Notes: a model not told the origin generated them from the letters alone. Shown: positions 44,533 to 54,253, counted from the first letter of the stretch. The stretch is DNA of 58,091 bases from Hyphococcus sp. (GCA_028289605.1 JANQON010000015.1:1-58091); one strand, 5' to 3'. Numbers and translations: made by a program.

Positions 44533-44577
44533 CTTGCGAACCCTTCGGGTTCGAAGCTTCTCCCCGGCTCTCCGCCA
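44533..44577. other. hairpin and second tRNA-Ser-like tail
   Basis: CGAACCC and GGGTTCG (44537-44543 and 44547-44553) form a stem with a TTC loop. This could be a terminator for the minus-strand ABC transporter operon, which ends at 44595. Read the other way, 44547-44577 begins GGGTTCGAA and ends CTCCGCCA like the 3' part of a tRNA-Ser. This may be an older integration scar just outside attR. Confidence 0.35.
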
Positions 44578-44594
44578 ATTCAGCGAGCCTGCAC

Positions 44595-46016
44595 CTAAAG
44601 CAGCTTTTCCAGGGGCGCACGCAGTCTTTGCCGAGCAGCAAACAGCAAAGCTGCGCTTATCAGGATTAAAAATCCGAGCGGCGCAACGCACGACGCCGTT
44701 TTTTGGCTGAGCGACCGGTCTTGAAACGCAAAGTCGGGGATTGCGTCGAACTCAGCGACGGATATCCGTTGTTTGGCGACGACAGCCGGCCCGATGCGCT
44801 CAAACAAATCGTTTAATGCTACGCGGGCTTGATCCTGATACGCCATATTGCGCGTGACGTCGCCGCCAGCGATGGTGACGAGCGCATTGTTTGCAATCAT
44901 CGACGGCGACAGAAATTGCAGCTTCGATATGAGCTGCGTGCGTTGCCGGCGCGCCTGGTGGAATTCTTCGAGCACCGGCGTGGTGCGTTTGGCCGCTTCT
45001 CGGTTGGCTAGAAAGTTCGACCTGTAAAACCCCGGAACCGCTTCGTCGCTTTCGATCATCTCGGGATGGTCCGCAAGGAAGCCAGCGGTCAGTTCAGCCG
45101 TTTCACGGATGGCCTTCACCTCGCCTTCGCGCATTTCCGACAAAAATACCAACTTTGACGGCGGCGGATACGCTGTCTCGGCGAGCGCGCCGCCGATGGC
45201 GGGAACCGCAAAGACGAACACCGCCCAGATCGCGAATAACGACGCCGCAACTGTTTCGCTGTGTTTGATATAGGCTGCTGCAAACGCGATCAGCGCAAAC
45301 CAAAAGAACCCGTAGATTGCGGCGACGGCGAACCAAGCCAAAAAATGGGCAAGTCGATCGGGCATTGATACGCCCGCCGGCGCTATTATCGCGGCTGTCG
45401 CCGCAGTCACGCCGAAGCAGATCCAGATTGTCAGATTTCGCAACGCAAGCCGCTTCCAAACCGACGGCGCCACATGTCCCGCCTGTGCGGCAATCAACCG
45501 GGCGCGTCCGCGCTCCCGATCTCCGGCCAAAACATCGAAGCAAGCGCCGATCATCAACAGGGGCGCTAAGATCACAATCAGAAAGGTAAAATCCAGCCCG
45601 CCAATGGTGGAGAGTGTTGGATTGGAAAATTCGTATTCGATAAAGAGATCCGCCGGATTCGCCCACCCCATAAGCGTTGTGGTCGTCGGGTGTATCTCGT
45701 TTCCGCTCACGGCAAAGTCGGCAAGCGGCGCCGGCGGTAAGACCGCAGGCATTCGGATGTTCATCGGCCTCGCATCGAATGGGGATGTTGCAGCGCCAGT
45801 CTTCTCGATTTCAACCAATGCGTCACGCCATTCCTTAACGCCTTGTTCGCCGGCGTCGACAAACTGTGTTTGGGCATTGATAGATGCGGTAACGATAGAC
45901 TGTCCGTTAACGGCGGCAACGACGCCTAGCACAATTACAGTTACAGCAATCGCGAGTCCGGGAATCGAAAAAACGAAAAGCTTTCTTTCAAGAGAGAAGG
46001 TTGGCGCACTGATCAT
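44595..46016 (-). CDS. ABC-2 type permease (DUF3526 family), second subunit
   Basis: A 473-residue integral membrane protein with an N-terminal helix (about 15-45), a large extracytoplasmic loop (about 45-165), five further helices around 170-290, another large loop, and a last helix near the C-terminus. Segments such as LDFTFLIVILAPLLMIGACFDVLAGDRERGRARL are typical of DUF3526 permeases, where the E/D-x-G cytoplasmic turn couples to the ATPase. ATG 46016 overlaps the preceding permease by ATGA. It pairs with the permease at 46013-47428 and the ATPase at 47425-48162 to form an exporter of unknown substrate. Confidence 0.85.
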   Translation of the reverse strand: MISAPTFSLERKLFVFSIPGLAIAVTVIVLGVVAAVNGQSIVTASINAQTQFVDAGEQGVKEWRDALVEIEKTGAATSPFDARPMNIRMPAVLPPAPLADFAVSGNEIHPTTTTLMGWANPADLFIEYEFSNPTLSTIGGLDFTFLIVILAPLLMIGACFDVLAGDRERGRARLIAAQAGHVAPSVWKRLALRNLTIWICFGVTAATAAIIAPAGVSMPDRLAHFLAWFAVAAIYGFFWFALIAFAAAYIKHSETVAASLFAIWAVFVFAVPAIGGALAETAYPPPSKLVFLSEMREGEVKAIRETAELTAGFLADHPEMIESDEAVPGFYRSNFLANREAAKRTTPVLEEFHQARRQRTQLISKLQFLSPSMIANNALVTIAGGDVTRNMAYQDQARVALNDLFERIGPAVVAKQRISVAEFDAIPDFAFQDRSLSQKTASCVAPLGFLILISAALLFAARQRLRAPLEKLL

Positions 46017-47428
46017 AACGCGATCCTCCGTTGTGCGCGTCTTACGGACCAACCGGCAAAGACGAAGCTGCCAACGAGATAGATAGCAAACACGCCGGCG
46101 CTAAATGCATAGTTGGACGCTATGGCGGCGTACCGCGGGGGCGCATAGGAAAAATCCTCTATCTGACGCCACAGGGTTTCGTCCGCGGCGTAGCGCTGCT
46201 GGCCGCCGCCGCGCAGTTTTAGATCATCATTGAGTATCTTGACGGTTTCACGTCGATGGACCTCCGCGGCTCTCGTGAAGGCTTGCTGATGAATGCGATC
46301 AACGCCTGCAAGACCAGCAGAGAGGCTCTGCACAGCCATCGCCGGAGACACCAATGAGGCCACTTTCAAAACTGCTTCCTGGCTGTCATGCAGCGCGTCA
46401 AGGCGCGCATACATCGCTTCAAAAAGCGGATGGGCGTACTCTTCGCTTTTTTGCAGCGTATAGCCGCCATAGTTGATGGGCAGTTCCCCGACTGTCGCAA
46501 CGCCGTATTCGGTTAGGATCGCCTGGCGTATTTGATCCTGATAGTCCTCATCGCCTCTAGCGGCGGAAGCGGCCTCGGCGAGTTCCTTGGACAAAAGACT
46601 TGCGTCTGGTTGCGGGTATGCGGCCGCAGCGATACTGGCGGCAATGCGCGGAACCATCATGAAGCTCACCGCCCAAACACCCACCAGAGCGATCAGCGCA
46701 CTGCGCCTTTCTTTAAAGAAAGCAGACACGCCAACGGCGAAAGCGCCAACGGCTGCGGCGAAAGCCAAATAGACAAACGCTAAAACAGCGACCCGAAAAC
46801 CCGCATCCGGCAAGACCGGTTCCGCCTGAGCGTTGCTGACCAACAGCATGGACAATGCGAGCGCGGGAACCAGAATGATCGCCAATCCTGCAATAGCGCC
46901 GAGTAGTTTTCCGGTGAAAACAGCCTCTGGTCGCAGGCCGGTCGTCGCCATTTGGCGTAACGTTCCCGCCTCTCGTTCACCGGCAATCGCCGCAAATAGA
47001 ATAAGAAAAATAAAAAGGGGCGCTGCGTATTGGAGTATCCAGGCTGGAGATAATGCCGCAATACGGCCCGCATCTCCAAGCTCCTCGGCGCGCCTGAACA
47101 CCGCAGGGTTTTGATAATGCGCCTCCATCCAAAGCGCCATGCCGGCATGATCAGTCACGCCTGGATCAAAGGCGGCAAGCCGCGGAACCGGCCTGAAAGC
47201 GTAACGCGCAAAATGCGCGGCTGCGTGCGGATTACGCTCGCCCTGACTATCCCAGACGCTGCGATCAACGGCCTCCGCGGCGCTTCGCTCGCGTTCAAAT
47301 GCCGCTATTCGTTGTGCGGACAATGCAGCGGCGGCGGCGGCGAGCGCAACCAGCGCGACTGCAAGGCAGATAAAAACGCCGCTGCGCAGATAAGTCTTCA
47401 GTTCTTTTCCAACGACAGCGCCGATCAT
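46013..47428 (-). CDS. ABC-2 type permease (DUF3526 family), first subunit
   Basis: A 471-residue paralogue of the next permease: one helix near the N-terminus (GVFICLAVALVALAAAAAALS), a long periplasmic loop (about 40-150), a bundle of helices at about 155-300 with ILFAAIAGEREAGTLRQMATTGLRPEAV, a second loop and a C-terminal helix. The GEREAGTLRQM segment is the coupling helix region of ABC-2 exporters. ATGA overlaps link it to the ATPase upstream and the second permease downstream. The cargo is unknown; related sets export small molecules or peptides or act in copper/NosY-like processes. Confidence 0.87.
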   Translation of the reverse strand: MIGAVVGKELKTYLRSGVFICLAVALVALAAAAAALSAQRIAAFERERSAAEAVDRSVWDSQGERNPHAAAHFARYAFRPVPRLAAFDPGVTDHAGMALWMEAHYQNPAVFRRAEELGDAGRIAALSPAWILQYAAPLFIFLILFAAIAGEREAGTLRQMATTGLRPEAVFTGKLLGAIAGLAIILVPALALSMLLVSNAQAEPVLPDAGFRVAVLAFVYLAFAAAVGAFAVGVSAFFKERRSALIALVGVWAVSFMMVPRIAASIAAAAYPQPDASLLSKELAEAASAARGDEDYQDQIRQAILTEYGVATVGELPINYGGYTLQKSEEYAHPLFEAMYARLDALHDSQEAVLKVASLVSPAMAVQSLSAGLAGVDRIHQQAFTRAAEVHRRETVKILNDDLKLRGGGQQRYAADETLWRQIEDFSYAPPRYAAIASNYAFSAGVFAIYLVGSFVFAGWSVRRAQRRIAL

Positions 47429-48162
47429 GCGGCTGCTCCGGTCGCCGCAACGTCAGGCTCGTCGTCATGCATATGCGCCAAATAAATGCGTTCGATCTCA
47501 CGCGCGTCCAGCGACGCAGCATCAAGCATCGCGACCAGTTTTCCTGCTTTCATAATCCCAATGCGGGTGCCGATTTCTTTTGCGCGAAAGACATCATGGG
47601 TGGCCATAAGGATCGCACGTCCTTCATCGCGCAGACGGCGCAAGGAATGGCTCAACGCGTTGGCGGCGGAAGGGTCGAGACCGGAAAGCGGCTCGTCGAG
47701 CAAGAGCGCTTTCGCGTCTTTCGCCAACGCAATGGCGATGCCGACCTTCTGCCGCATGCCTTTCGAATATGAGGACGCCCGCCGGCCCGCCGCACCTTCG
47801 TCAAGGCCGGCGTCTTTCAGAATTGAGATCAATTGCGCGCGCGATTTGCGCACGCCGGACAAACGCAGAAAATAATCCAGGTTTTCTGCGCCGGAAAGCT
47901 GCGGATACAACGCGACTTGCTCTGGGATGTAAGCAAGGTGCTTTTTGGATTCAAAAGGGGCCTCGGCGACGTTCAACCCGTTCACGAAGGCGTCGCCTGA
48001 TGACGGTTCCAGAAAGCCGAGAAACAAATTAATCGTGGTCGTCTTTCCAGCGCCGTTGGCGCCGAGAAGGCAGACCGCCTCACCCGCCGGGGCTTTGAGG
48101 TCGAGTTGGTCAAGTGCGGTCAACGAGCCAAATTTTTTCGTAAGTTGTTTTGCTTCAATCAT
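47425..48162 (-). CDS. ABC transporter ATP-binding protein (ABC-2 exporter)
   Basis: A 245-residue nucleotide-binding subunit. Walker A is LLGANGAGKTTT, the Q-loop is in AYIPEQVALYP, the signature is YSKGMRQKVGIA (the variant common in drug and NosF-type exporters), Walker B is LLLDEPLSGLDPSA, and the switch His is MATHDVF. Start ATG 48162 (MIEAKQLTKKFG) has GATGAGG upstream; the longer frame is not coding-like. It energises the two downstream DUF3526 permeases. It overlaps the first permease gene by ATGA. Confidence 0.93.
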   Translation of the reverse strand: MIEAKQLTKKFGSLTALDQLDLKAPAGEAVCLLGANGAGKTTTINLFLGFLEPSSGDAFVNGLNVAEAPFESKKHLAYIPEQVALYPQLSGAENLDYFLRLSGVRKSRAQLISILKDAGLDEGAAGRRASSYSKGMRQKVGIAIALAKDAKALLLDEPLSGLDPSAANALSHSLRRLRDEGRAILMATHDVFRAKEIGTRIGIMKAGKLVAMLDAASLDAREIERIYLAHMHDDEPDVAATGAAA

Positions 48163-48505
48163 AAAAACCTCATCCTTCAATGACGCGCACGCCACCGCGC
48201 CGCGATGTCGTTGATCGCGTTTAAGAACGCCGCCATATGATTGCTGGAAATGAAAGCATCTGGCCCGGTCGCTTTCTCGCCTATTGCTTGGTGATGGCGC
48301 GAACAGCGCAAACCTCGACGGCGCAATAACAACAAAGACCAAGTTGTGATACTATCACAGCTTTTTTTTGGCGCAGATCATCCTCGACTAAGCGAGAACC
48401 GCCGAACGCAAAGGCTGATCGAATGATTTGGTCATGCGGCGCTTTTGATGAAACCGCAGCTGTCTGTCCGGCCGGTTGGCAAAAAACGACGGCCGGCGCG
48501 GAGCG
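48163..48505. other. intergenic region upstream of the ABC exporter operon
   Basis: A gap of about 340 bp without a gene. The only notable element is the palindrome at 48345-48359. It holds the promoter of the exporter operon and the 3' flank of the dipeptidase gene. Confidence 0.5.
48345..48359. promoter_or_regulatory. 15-bp palindrome, operator-like
   Basis: TGTGATA-C-TATCACA is a perfect inverted repeat followed on the plus strand by GC and a run of eight T. It resembles a CRP/GntR-type operator but with five rather than six central bases for CRP. It lies about 180 bp upstream of the ABC ATPase start. A plus-strand terminator is the other reading. Confidence 0.4.
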
Positions 48506-49747
48506 CTATTTGAGGATATCGGGCGATTCGAGAGCGGCTGTTTTGGCTGCTTCGACCTCGCGCATCAATCGCAGCAGGTTGCCGCCCCAGATCTTTGCGA
48601 TGTCGTCTTCACTATATCCAGCCTCAACCAAGGCCTGCGTGATTTTCGGCGCGGCGGTTACGTCTTCCATGCCGTCGACGCCGCCGCCGCCGTCCCAATC
48701 CGCGCCGATGCCGACGTGATCAACGCCGACAAGATCGAGCACGTAGAAAAGATGTTCGAGGTATTTATCAAATGTTGAGCGCGATGGCGGGAATTGCCGA
48801 TCAAGTTCGATCCGCGCTTTGCGGTAAGCGCGGAACTCTTCATACGACAAAGACGCTATGTCATCGCCATAATCGGTGTTTAACGCCTTGAGCGCAGCAT
48901 CCCGGTCTGGATTGGCGGGCAGCGCTTCAAGATACCCGCCGAAGGCGTTCACATGGATCACGCCGCCGCTCGCGGCGAGCTCCACCAGGAGCTCATCCGG
49001 CACGTTCCGCGCATGCTCGAAGACGCCGTCCGGCCCGCTATGGGAGAGAATAACCGGGGTCGTAGACACCGCCATCATGTCGCGCAACGCGTCATCTGAG
49101 GCATGCGAGGCGTCGACAATGAGACCCAGGCGATTGGCTTCGCGCACCAGCTTTTCGCCAAGCGGGCTGAGCCCGCCATGCAATACTCCATCACCTGTAG
49201 AACTGTCTGCAAACTGATTATTTTTGAAGTGGACGAGCCCGAGCATGCGCAAGCCGCCCACATAGAACGCTTCTAAGAGCGAGATATCGTCGCCGAGGGG
49301 ATAGGCGTTTTCCATGCTCTGGAAGACAACAATTTTGCCAGCGTCATGAATGCGTTCAGCGTCGTCCGCCGCGAAGGCGAGTTCCACGGAGTCTTCGTAT
49401 TTCGCCGCCAGTTCCCGAATGGACATTTGCCGCAATACCGCAGAGTTGCGCGCGGCGATGTAGGACGCCTCATCCAGCGGCCCCGGCGCTGTGTAGATGA
49501 CCCAAAAACCGCCATCCAAACGCCCTGCTCTCAACCTGGGCAGATCGACGTTGGTCCCGTCTTCCGCAAAGGATCCTGATGCGGAAAAATCATAATAGTC
49601 CCGATGGAACAGCACCGGCGTATCGAGATGGGCGTCGAGGGTCAAAAGGGAACCATGCAGCGCCGCGCCGCTTCCCGCCCCTGTTACCGGTTGCGCGCAC
49701 GCTACCGCCAACAGCGCCAGCATTCCTGCCAAACTCAATCGGATCAT
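48506..49747 (-). CDS. membrane dipeptidase (peptidase family M19), lipoprotein
   Basis: A 413-residue zinc dipeptidase of the renal dipeptidase family. A lipoprotein signal ends LLAVAC. The first zinc motif is LDAHLDTP (H-x-D). VFQSMENAYP holds the bridging Glu. GLIVDASHASDDALRDMM and TTPVILSHSGPDG carry the other His ligands, and HVGIGADWDGGGG is the closing active-site loop. It hydrolyses dipeptides, including L,D and D-amino-acid-containing ones, in the periplasm or outer membrane. ATG 49747 with GGAG upstream is chosen; 49768 is also possible. It is probably cotranscribed with the S9 peptidase gene, which ends 34 bp upstream. Confidence 0.92.
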   Translation of the reverse strand: MIRLSLAGMLALLAVACAQPVTGAGSGAALHGSLLTLDAHLDTPVLFHRDYYDFSASGSFAEDGTNVDLPRLRAGRLDGGFWVIYTAPGPLDEASYIAARNSAVLRQMSIRELAAKYEDSVELAFAADDAERIHDAGKIVVFQSMENAYPLGDDISLLEAFYVGGLRMLGLVHFKNNQFADSSTGDGVLHGGLSPLGEKLVREANRLGLIVDASHASDDALRDMMAVSTTPVILSHSGPDGVFEHARNVPDELLVELAASGGVIHVNAFGGYLEALPANPDRDAALKALNTDYGDDIASLSYEEFRAYRKARIELDRQFPPSRSTFDKYLEHLFYVLDLVGVDHVGIGADWDGGGGVDGMEDVTAAPKITQALVEAGYSEDDIAKIWGGNLLRLMREVEAAKTAALESPDILK

Positions 49748-49781
49748 GCCTTTCTCCGTCATGCTCATGTTGCGGCGGTCC

Positions 49782-51851
49782 TTATTCGCCGGCGCCGATA
49801 TAGCGATCCATCCAGCCGAGCACCTCGCGGTGCCACTGGACCGAGTTTTGCGGCTTCAGGACCCAGTGATTCTCGTCCGGGAAGATGAGAAGCTGACTTT
49901 CGATGCCCTGGCGCTGGAGCGCCGTGAAGGTCGAAAGGCTCTGTTCCGGCGGTACGCGGTAGTCTTTGAGGCCCTGGATCACCATCATGGGCGTTTGCCA
50001 TTTGTCGACATGAGCGACCGGGTTCCAGCGCTCATAACTCTCCGGGTTCTGATAGTATGGACCGGAAAAATCCCACTCAGGGAACCAGAGTTCCTCGGTC
50101 GAGTAGTAAAACGACCGCAGATCGAAGAGCCCGTCGTGATTGACGAGACAGTCGAAGCGGTCCGGCCAGTTGCCCGCGATCCAGTTGATCATATAGCCGC
50201 CATAGGACGCGCCGAGCGCGCAGACTTTGTCGCCATTGAGCCAGTCATATTGTTCGAGCGAAGCAGCCAGACCCAATTGGAGATCGATGAGGGGTTTGCC
50301 GCCCCAATCGTTGTTGATTGAGTCTGTGAACGCCTGCCCGTAACTGGTCGATCCGTGAAAGTCGATGAAGACAACGCCATAGCCGGCGCCGGCATAGACC
50401 TGCGGATTCCAGCGATAGGACCACCCTTCAGAGAAGCTGCCTTGCGGCCCGCCATGGATGATGAAGGCGACAGGGTATTGCTCGCCCTCTTCATAGCCGG
50501 CCGGTTTCATAACGTAACCGTATACGGTCGCGCCCTCCGCGCCCTCGAAAGAAAATTGTTCGTAGGCGCCCATATCGACACTTGCGAGCGCATCGGCGTT
50601 CGCCGCCGTCAGTTGGCGCTTCTCACCGCCGCCAAGAGGAATTGCGTAAAGATCCGCAGGCCGATCCAGCGTCCTCTCCACGAAGACCAGGTCGTCCCCC
50701 GCGATCGTCGGCGCGTTTGCGTTGAATCCCTCAGTGACGCGAGAGACCTCGCCGTCTGCGACCGACACGCTGAAGATCGGGTGGGTTCCCACATCGCCCG
50801 CCGAAAAGATCACGCGCTCCCCGTCCGGCGTGAAGACCGGCTCGCCGACAGAGCGGTCGAAGCCTTCGGTCAGATTGCGCATCTCGCCGCTCGCAAGATT
50901 CATCAGCATAAGGTTGGTTTGGTCGGATTCGTATCCGGCCCGCGCCATGGACGTAAAGACCATCATCTTGCCGTCGGGCGACAGCGCCGGTGCGCGGTCC
51001 TTGCCGTCCATGTTCTCGGTTAGCAGGATCGGTTCGTCGCCGCCCGTCGCCGAAACGCTATAGATGTCGAAATCGACGGAACGGGGCTCTTCCGGTCCCG
51101 CCTTGCGCATGGAGAAATAAACGCTCTCGCCGTCCGGAGAGATGACGAACGATTCCCGTCCGCCAAAAGGAACGCTCGGCACGTCGCCAACCACGCTGCC
51201 CATGATGGGCGCAGGCATCCCCGCCCTCATGCGGCGTCCCTCAATCGGCGCTGAAAAAAGCGTCGAACGGCGCCCATCCTTAAAGCGGTCCCAATGCCGG
51301 ACGAACAGGCTGTCATAAAGCATGCCGGTTTCGGGACTCGCTTCCGTCTCCTCAAGGCGATCGGCGGTGCATTGAAGGGCGTTGCAATCCGGAAAGACGG
51401 CGGCGGCGAAAACGATCCGTTCGCCGTCGGGCGCGAGCCTGAAGGCCGCAACGTCCACCGGATAGTCTGTCACCTGCCGCGCCCGGCCGCCCGCAGCCGG
51501 CTGGCGCCAGACCTGACTCGAGCCCGAGCGGGAAGAGAGAAAGAAAACAGTCTCGCCGTCCGGGCTCCATTGCGGCGCGCCGTCGCTTTCCGGCGCATCG
51601 GTCAGCCGCAGCGGCTCTGCTCCGTCGGCAAGGTCGAGAACGTAGATGTTGGCGTCTCCGCGATTCGCCTCAAGGTCGGCCTCGCGCACCACATAGGCGA
51701 TCTTGTCGCCGCTGGGGCTCGCCACGGGGCTGCTGACGCGATCGAGGCTGTGAAGCGTTTCAATAGTCAGGCCCTGTGCGGCGGCGACGCCGAATCCGCT
51801 GAGGGCGCTCGCCGACAGGAGCGCGGCGAACGGCTTGAATCTGCGAAACAT
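49782..51851 (-). CDS. S9-family prolyl oligopeptidase-like serine peptidase (DPP-type)
   Basis: A 689-residue exported peptidase. Signal peptide (cut near VAAAQG), beta-propeller with SPDG repeats (about 35-420), and a hydrolase domain. The serine is in CALGASYGGYMINW (near 547), Asp in GLKDYRVPPEQS (near 634) and His in DENHWVLKP (near 660). FIIHGGPQGSFSEGWSYRWNPQ is the oxyanion-side loop. It releases di- or oligopeptides and is less like the two other S9 proteins here (14136-16169 and 52051-54096) than those two are like each other. It is divergent from the S9 gene at 52051. Confidence 0.94.
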   Translation of the reverse strand: MFRRFKPFAALLSASALSGFGVAAAQGLTIETLHSLDRVSSPVASPSGDKIAYVVREADLEANRGDANIYVLDLADGAEPLRLTDAPESDGAPQWSPDGETVFFLSSRSGSSQVWRQPAAGGRARQVTDYPVDVAAFRLAPDGERIVFAAAVFPDCNALQCTADRLEETEASPETGMLYDSLFVRHWDRFKDGRRSTLFSAPIEGRRMRAGMPAPIMGSVVGDVPSVPFGGRESFVISPDGESVYFSMRKAGPEEPRSVDFDIYSVSATGGDEPILLTENMDGKDRAPALSPDGKMMVFTSMARAGYESDQTNLMLMNLASGEMRNLTEGFDRSVGEPVFTPDGERVIFSAGDVGTHPIFSVSVADGEVSRVTEGFNANAPTIAGDDLVFVERTLDRPADLYAIPLGGGEKRQLTAANADALASVDMGAYEQFSFEGAEGATVYGYVMKPAGYEEGEQYPVAFIIHGGPQGSFSEGWSYRWNPQVYAGAGYGVVFIDFHGSTSYGQAFTDSINNDWGGKPLIDLQLGLAASLEQYDWLNGDKVCALGASYGGYMINWIAGNWPDRFDCLVNHDGLFDLRSFYYSTEELWFPEWDFSGPYYQNPESYERWNPVAHVDKWQTPMMVIQGLKDYRVPPEQSLSTFTALQRQGIESQLLIFPDENHWVLKPQNSVQWHREVLGWMDRYIGAGE

Positions 51852-52050
51852 CGGTGAAATTCCTCCTCGTTGTCAGACCGGCTTTGAGACCATGCGCCGA
51901 CGGTTTCGAAGCAGTCTTTTTCGTGCACCTCTTCAATTCGCCCGACCTATGCGGGCGGTTGGCCGGAATTGACCGTTTTTTGGCTTGCCAAGCAATCCCC
52001 TATCTCGCAACCCTGCTCATATGGTGTTCGGTGATTTTTGGAGAGGCGCT

Positions 52051-54096
52051 ATGAAACGCGTAACAGCACTGGCCGTCTTGGCCGCAGGCATCAGCTTCGG
52101 GGCGTTGGCGAATGACGATCTTCGGCTGTTTTCTACGGACGATGTGTTTGAACTGGAGTGGGCGGATGAACCTCAGATCTCGCCTGATGGACGACAAGCC
52201 GTTTATGTACGCCGCTTCAACGACGTGATGACTGACCGGACAGGGTCGCATGTTTGGCTCACGGCTCTGGACGGCAGCCTGCACGAGCCGCTGTTGGCGG
52301 ACGCCGGATCTTACAGCTCTCCGCGCTGGTCTCCCGACGGAACGCGCATCGCCTATATGAAAAGCGCATCAGAGCGTACGGCGCTGTATGTTCACTACCT
52401 GGAGTCAGGCCGAGAAGCTCTTCTTGGTTCGTTCGAAGAGGAGCCAAGCGAGATTACCTGGTCTCCCGACGGCGATGCGATCGCCTTTTCCATGGCGGTG
52501 AAAGGAGAAGGCGAAGACCTCGTCAGTAAGCCGACAAAACCCGAAGGCGCCGAGTGGGCCGAGCCGCCTATGGTTATTGATCGGGCGCGCTATCGAACGA
52601 ACAGCGACGGTTTCCTGGACCTGGCCTATAATCACATCTTCATCATTCCTGCCGACGGCGGCTCCGAACGTCAGCTGACGTCAGGGGATTTTCATCATAC
52701 CGGTCCCCTCTCCTTCACCCCCGACGGGCGAGAGATCCTGTTCTCCGCCAACCGTAGCGACGACTGGGAACTTCAGGTTCGCGAAGCCGATATTTTCTCC
52801 GTAAGCGTCAATTCTGGCGAACTCACTCAGCTTACGGACATTTCCGGCGTTGAAGCGAGCCCTAAAGTTTCTCCGAATGGGCGCTATGTTGCTTATCTGC
52901 GGACCCGTAATGAGCCGGAGCCATTTGTCGCCACAACGGTCTTTGTCATGGACCGTGATGGGAGCAACGCCAAAAGCCTCACTGACAGCCTGGATCGCCG
53001 CGCCGGCAATCTCCAGTGGTTGTCCAATAGCGAAGTCGCCTTCACCTACCAGAACCGCGGCGAGAACATGATCGGCGCGGTAACCGTGAACGGAAGGCGG
53101 CGCGTCGCTGTTGAAGGCATTGGCGGCACCACCATCGGCAGGCCTTACGTGAGCGGGACTTACGATGCCGGGCGCGGCGGCGCGTTGGTCTATACAAAGG
53201 GAAACGCCCAGCGTCCGGCGGACCTTTACGCACTTAGCAACGGCCGAATCAGAAGGCTCACCACCCTCAATGAAGACCTTCTCGCGCACCGCGATCTGGG
53301 CGACATCCGCACGTTCACCTTTGACTCGTCCCTTGACGGTCTTGAGATCCAGGGATGGATGATCACGCCGCCGGGGTTTGAAGACGGCGAAACCTATCCA
53401 TTGATCATTGAAATCCATGGCGGTCCGCACCTCGCCTACGGCCCTCACTTTTCCGCAGAACTCCAACTCATGGCGGCGGCGGGGTATGTTGTGATTTACG
53501 ACAACCATCGCGGCTCCATCGGCTACGGCAGCGAATTCGCTAATCTCCTAAAGTACAAATATTCGAGCCCGGATGACTTTGCCGATCATATGTCGGCGGT
53601 GGACTGGGCCATCGACAACGGTTTTGCCGACGCTGACAACCTGTTCATCGCTGGCGGTTCGGCCGGCGGCATCGCTACGGCCTACGCCATCGGTTTGACG
53701 AATCGTTTCAATGCTGCAGTTGCGGCGAAGCCTGTGATCAACTGGGTGTCAAAGGTCCTGACAGCGGACAGCTACATCGATCAGATCGCCACGCAATTTC
53801 CGGGACCGCCCTGGGAGGAGCTTGAGCACTACTGGGAACGTTCGCCGCTCTCGCTTGTGGGCAATGTCGAGACGCCCACGATGCTGATCACCGGCGAAGT
53901 CGACTATCGCACGCCGATTTCGGAGACCGAGCAATTCTACCAGGCGTTGCAGCTGCGACGCGTCCCAAGCGTCATGGTTCGGATTCCTGGGACCCATCAC
54001 GGCATCGCCGGCCGGCCGTCGCGCCTCAACGCCAAAACGGAATACACGTTGGCCTGGTTTGAGAAATACCGGGTGACGGACGGCGACGAAGAATAG
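52051..54096 (+). CDS. S9-family prolyl oligopeptidase-like serine peptidase (paralogue of 14136-16169)
   Basis: A 681-residue exported peptidase. Start ATG 52051 with GGAGAGG upstream begins the signal peptide (cut near GALAN). The propeller (about 30-400) carries DEPQISPDG, TWSPDGDAIAF and PKVSPNGRYVAY repeats. In the catalytic domain the serine is in AGGSAGGIATAY (near 536), Asp in GEVDYRTP (near 616) and His in GTHHGIAG (near 649). EIHGGPHLAYGPHFSAELQ and RSPLSLVGNVETPTML match the protein at 14136-16169 nearly block for block, so these are paralogues from a duplication. It is divergent from the S9 gene at 49782. Confidence 0.94.
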   Translation: MKRVTALAVLAAGISFGALANDDLRLFSTDDVFELEWADEPQISPDGRQAVYVRRFNDVMTDRTGSHVWLTALDGSLHEPLLADAGSYSSPRWSPDGTRIAYMKSASERTALYVHYLESGREALLGSFEEEPSEITWSPDGDAIAFSMAVKGEGEDLVSKPTKPEGAEWAEPPMVIDRARYRTNSDGFLDLAYNHIFIIPADGGSERQLTSGDFHHTGPLSFTPDGREILFSANRSDDWELQVREADIFSVSVNSGELTQLTDISGVEASPKVSPNGRYVAYLRTRNEPEPFVATTVFVMDRDGSNAKSLTDSLDRRAGNLQWLSNSEVAFTYQNRGENMIGAVTVNGRRRVAVEGIGGTTIGRPYVSGTYDAGRGGALVYTKGNAQRPADLYALSNGRIRRLTTLNEDLLAHRDLGDIRTFTFDSSLDGLEIQGWMITPPGFEDGETYPLIIEIHGGPHLAYGPHFSAELQLMAAAGYVVIYDNHRGSIGYGSEFANLLKYKYSSPDDFADHMSAVDWAIDNGFADADNLFIAGGSAGGIATAYAIGLTNRFNAAVAAKPVINWVSKVLTADSYIDQIATQFPGPPWEELEHYWERSPLSLVGNVETPTMLITGEVDYRTPISETEQFYQALQLRRVPSVMVRIPGTHHGIAGRPSRLNAKTEYTLAWFEKYRVTDGDEE

Positions 54097-54253
54097 GCCC
54101 TTTGGCGCGAGCGGCGGGGTGACGCCCGCGCGGGGCGAAAACGCGTCTTTCCGGCAACGGTTTATCGCCGCTGCGGGGCTGGACGCCGCACGACATTTCC
54201 ACCCGGTCGTCGGAGATGATAGGGTTCGGACGGGGTATCTGAGGGGATTCGCG

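Noticed and set aside
52681-53508. 275-residue minus-strand frame under the S9 gene
   Set aside because: It is antisense to propeller and hydrolase blocks that are fully supported on the plus strand.
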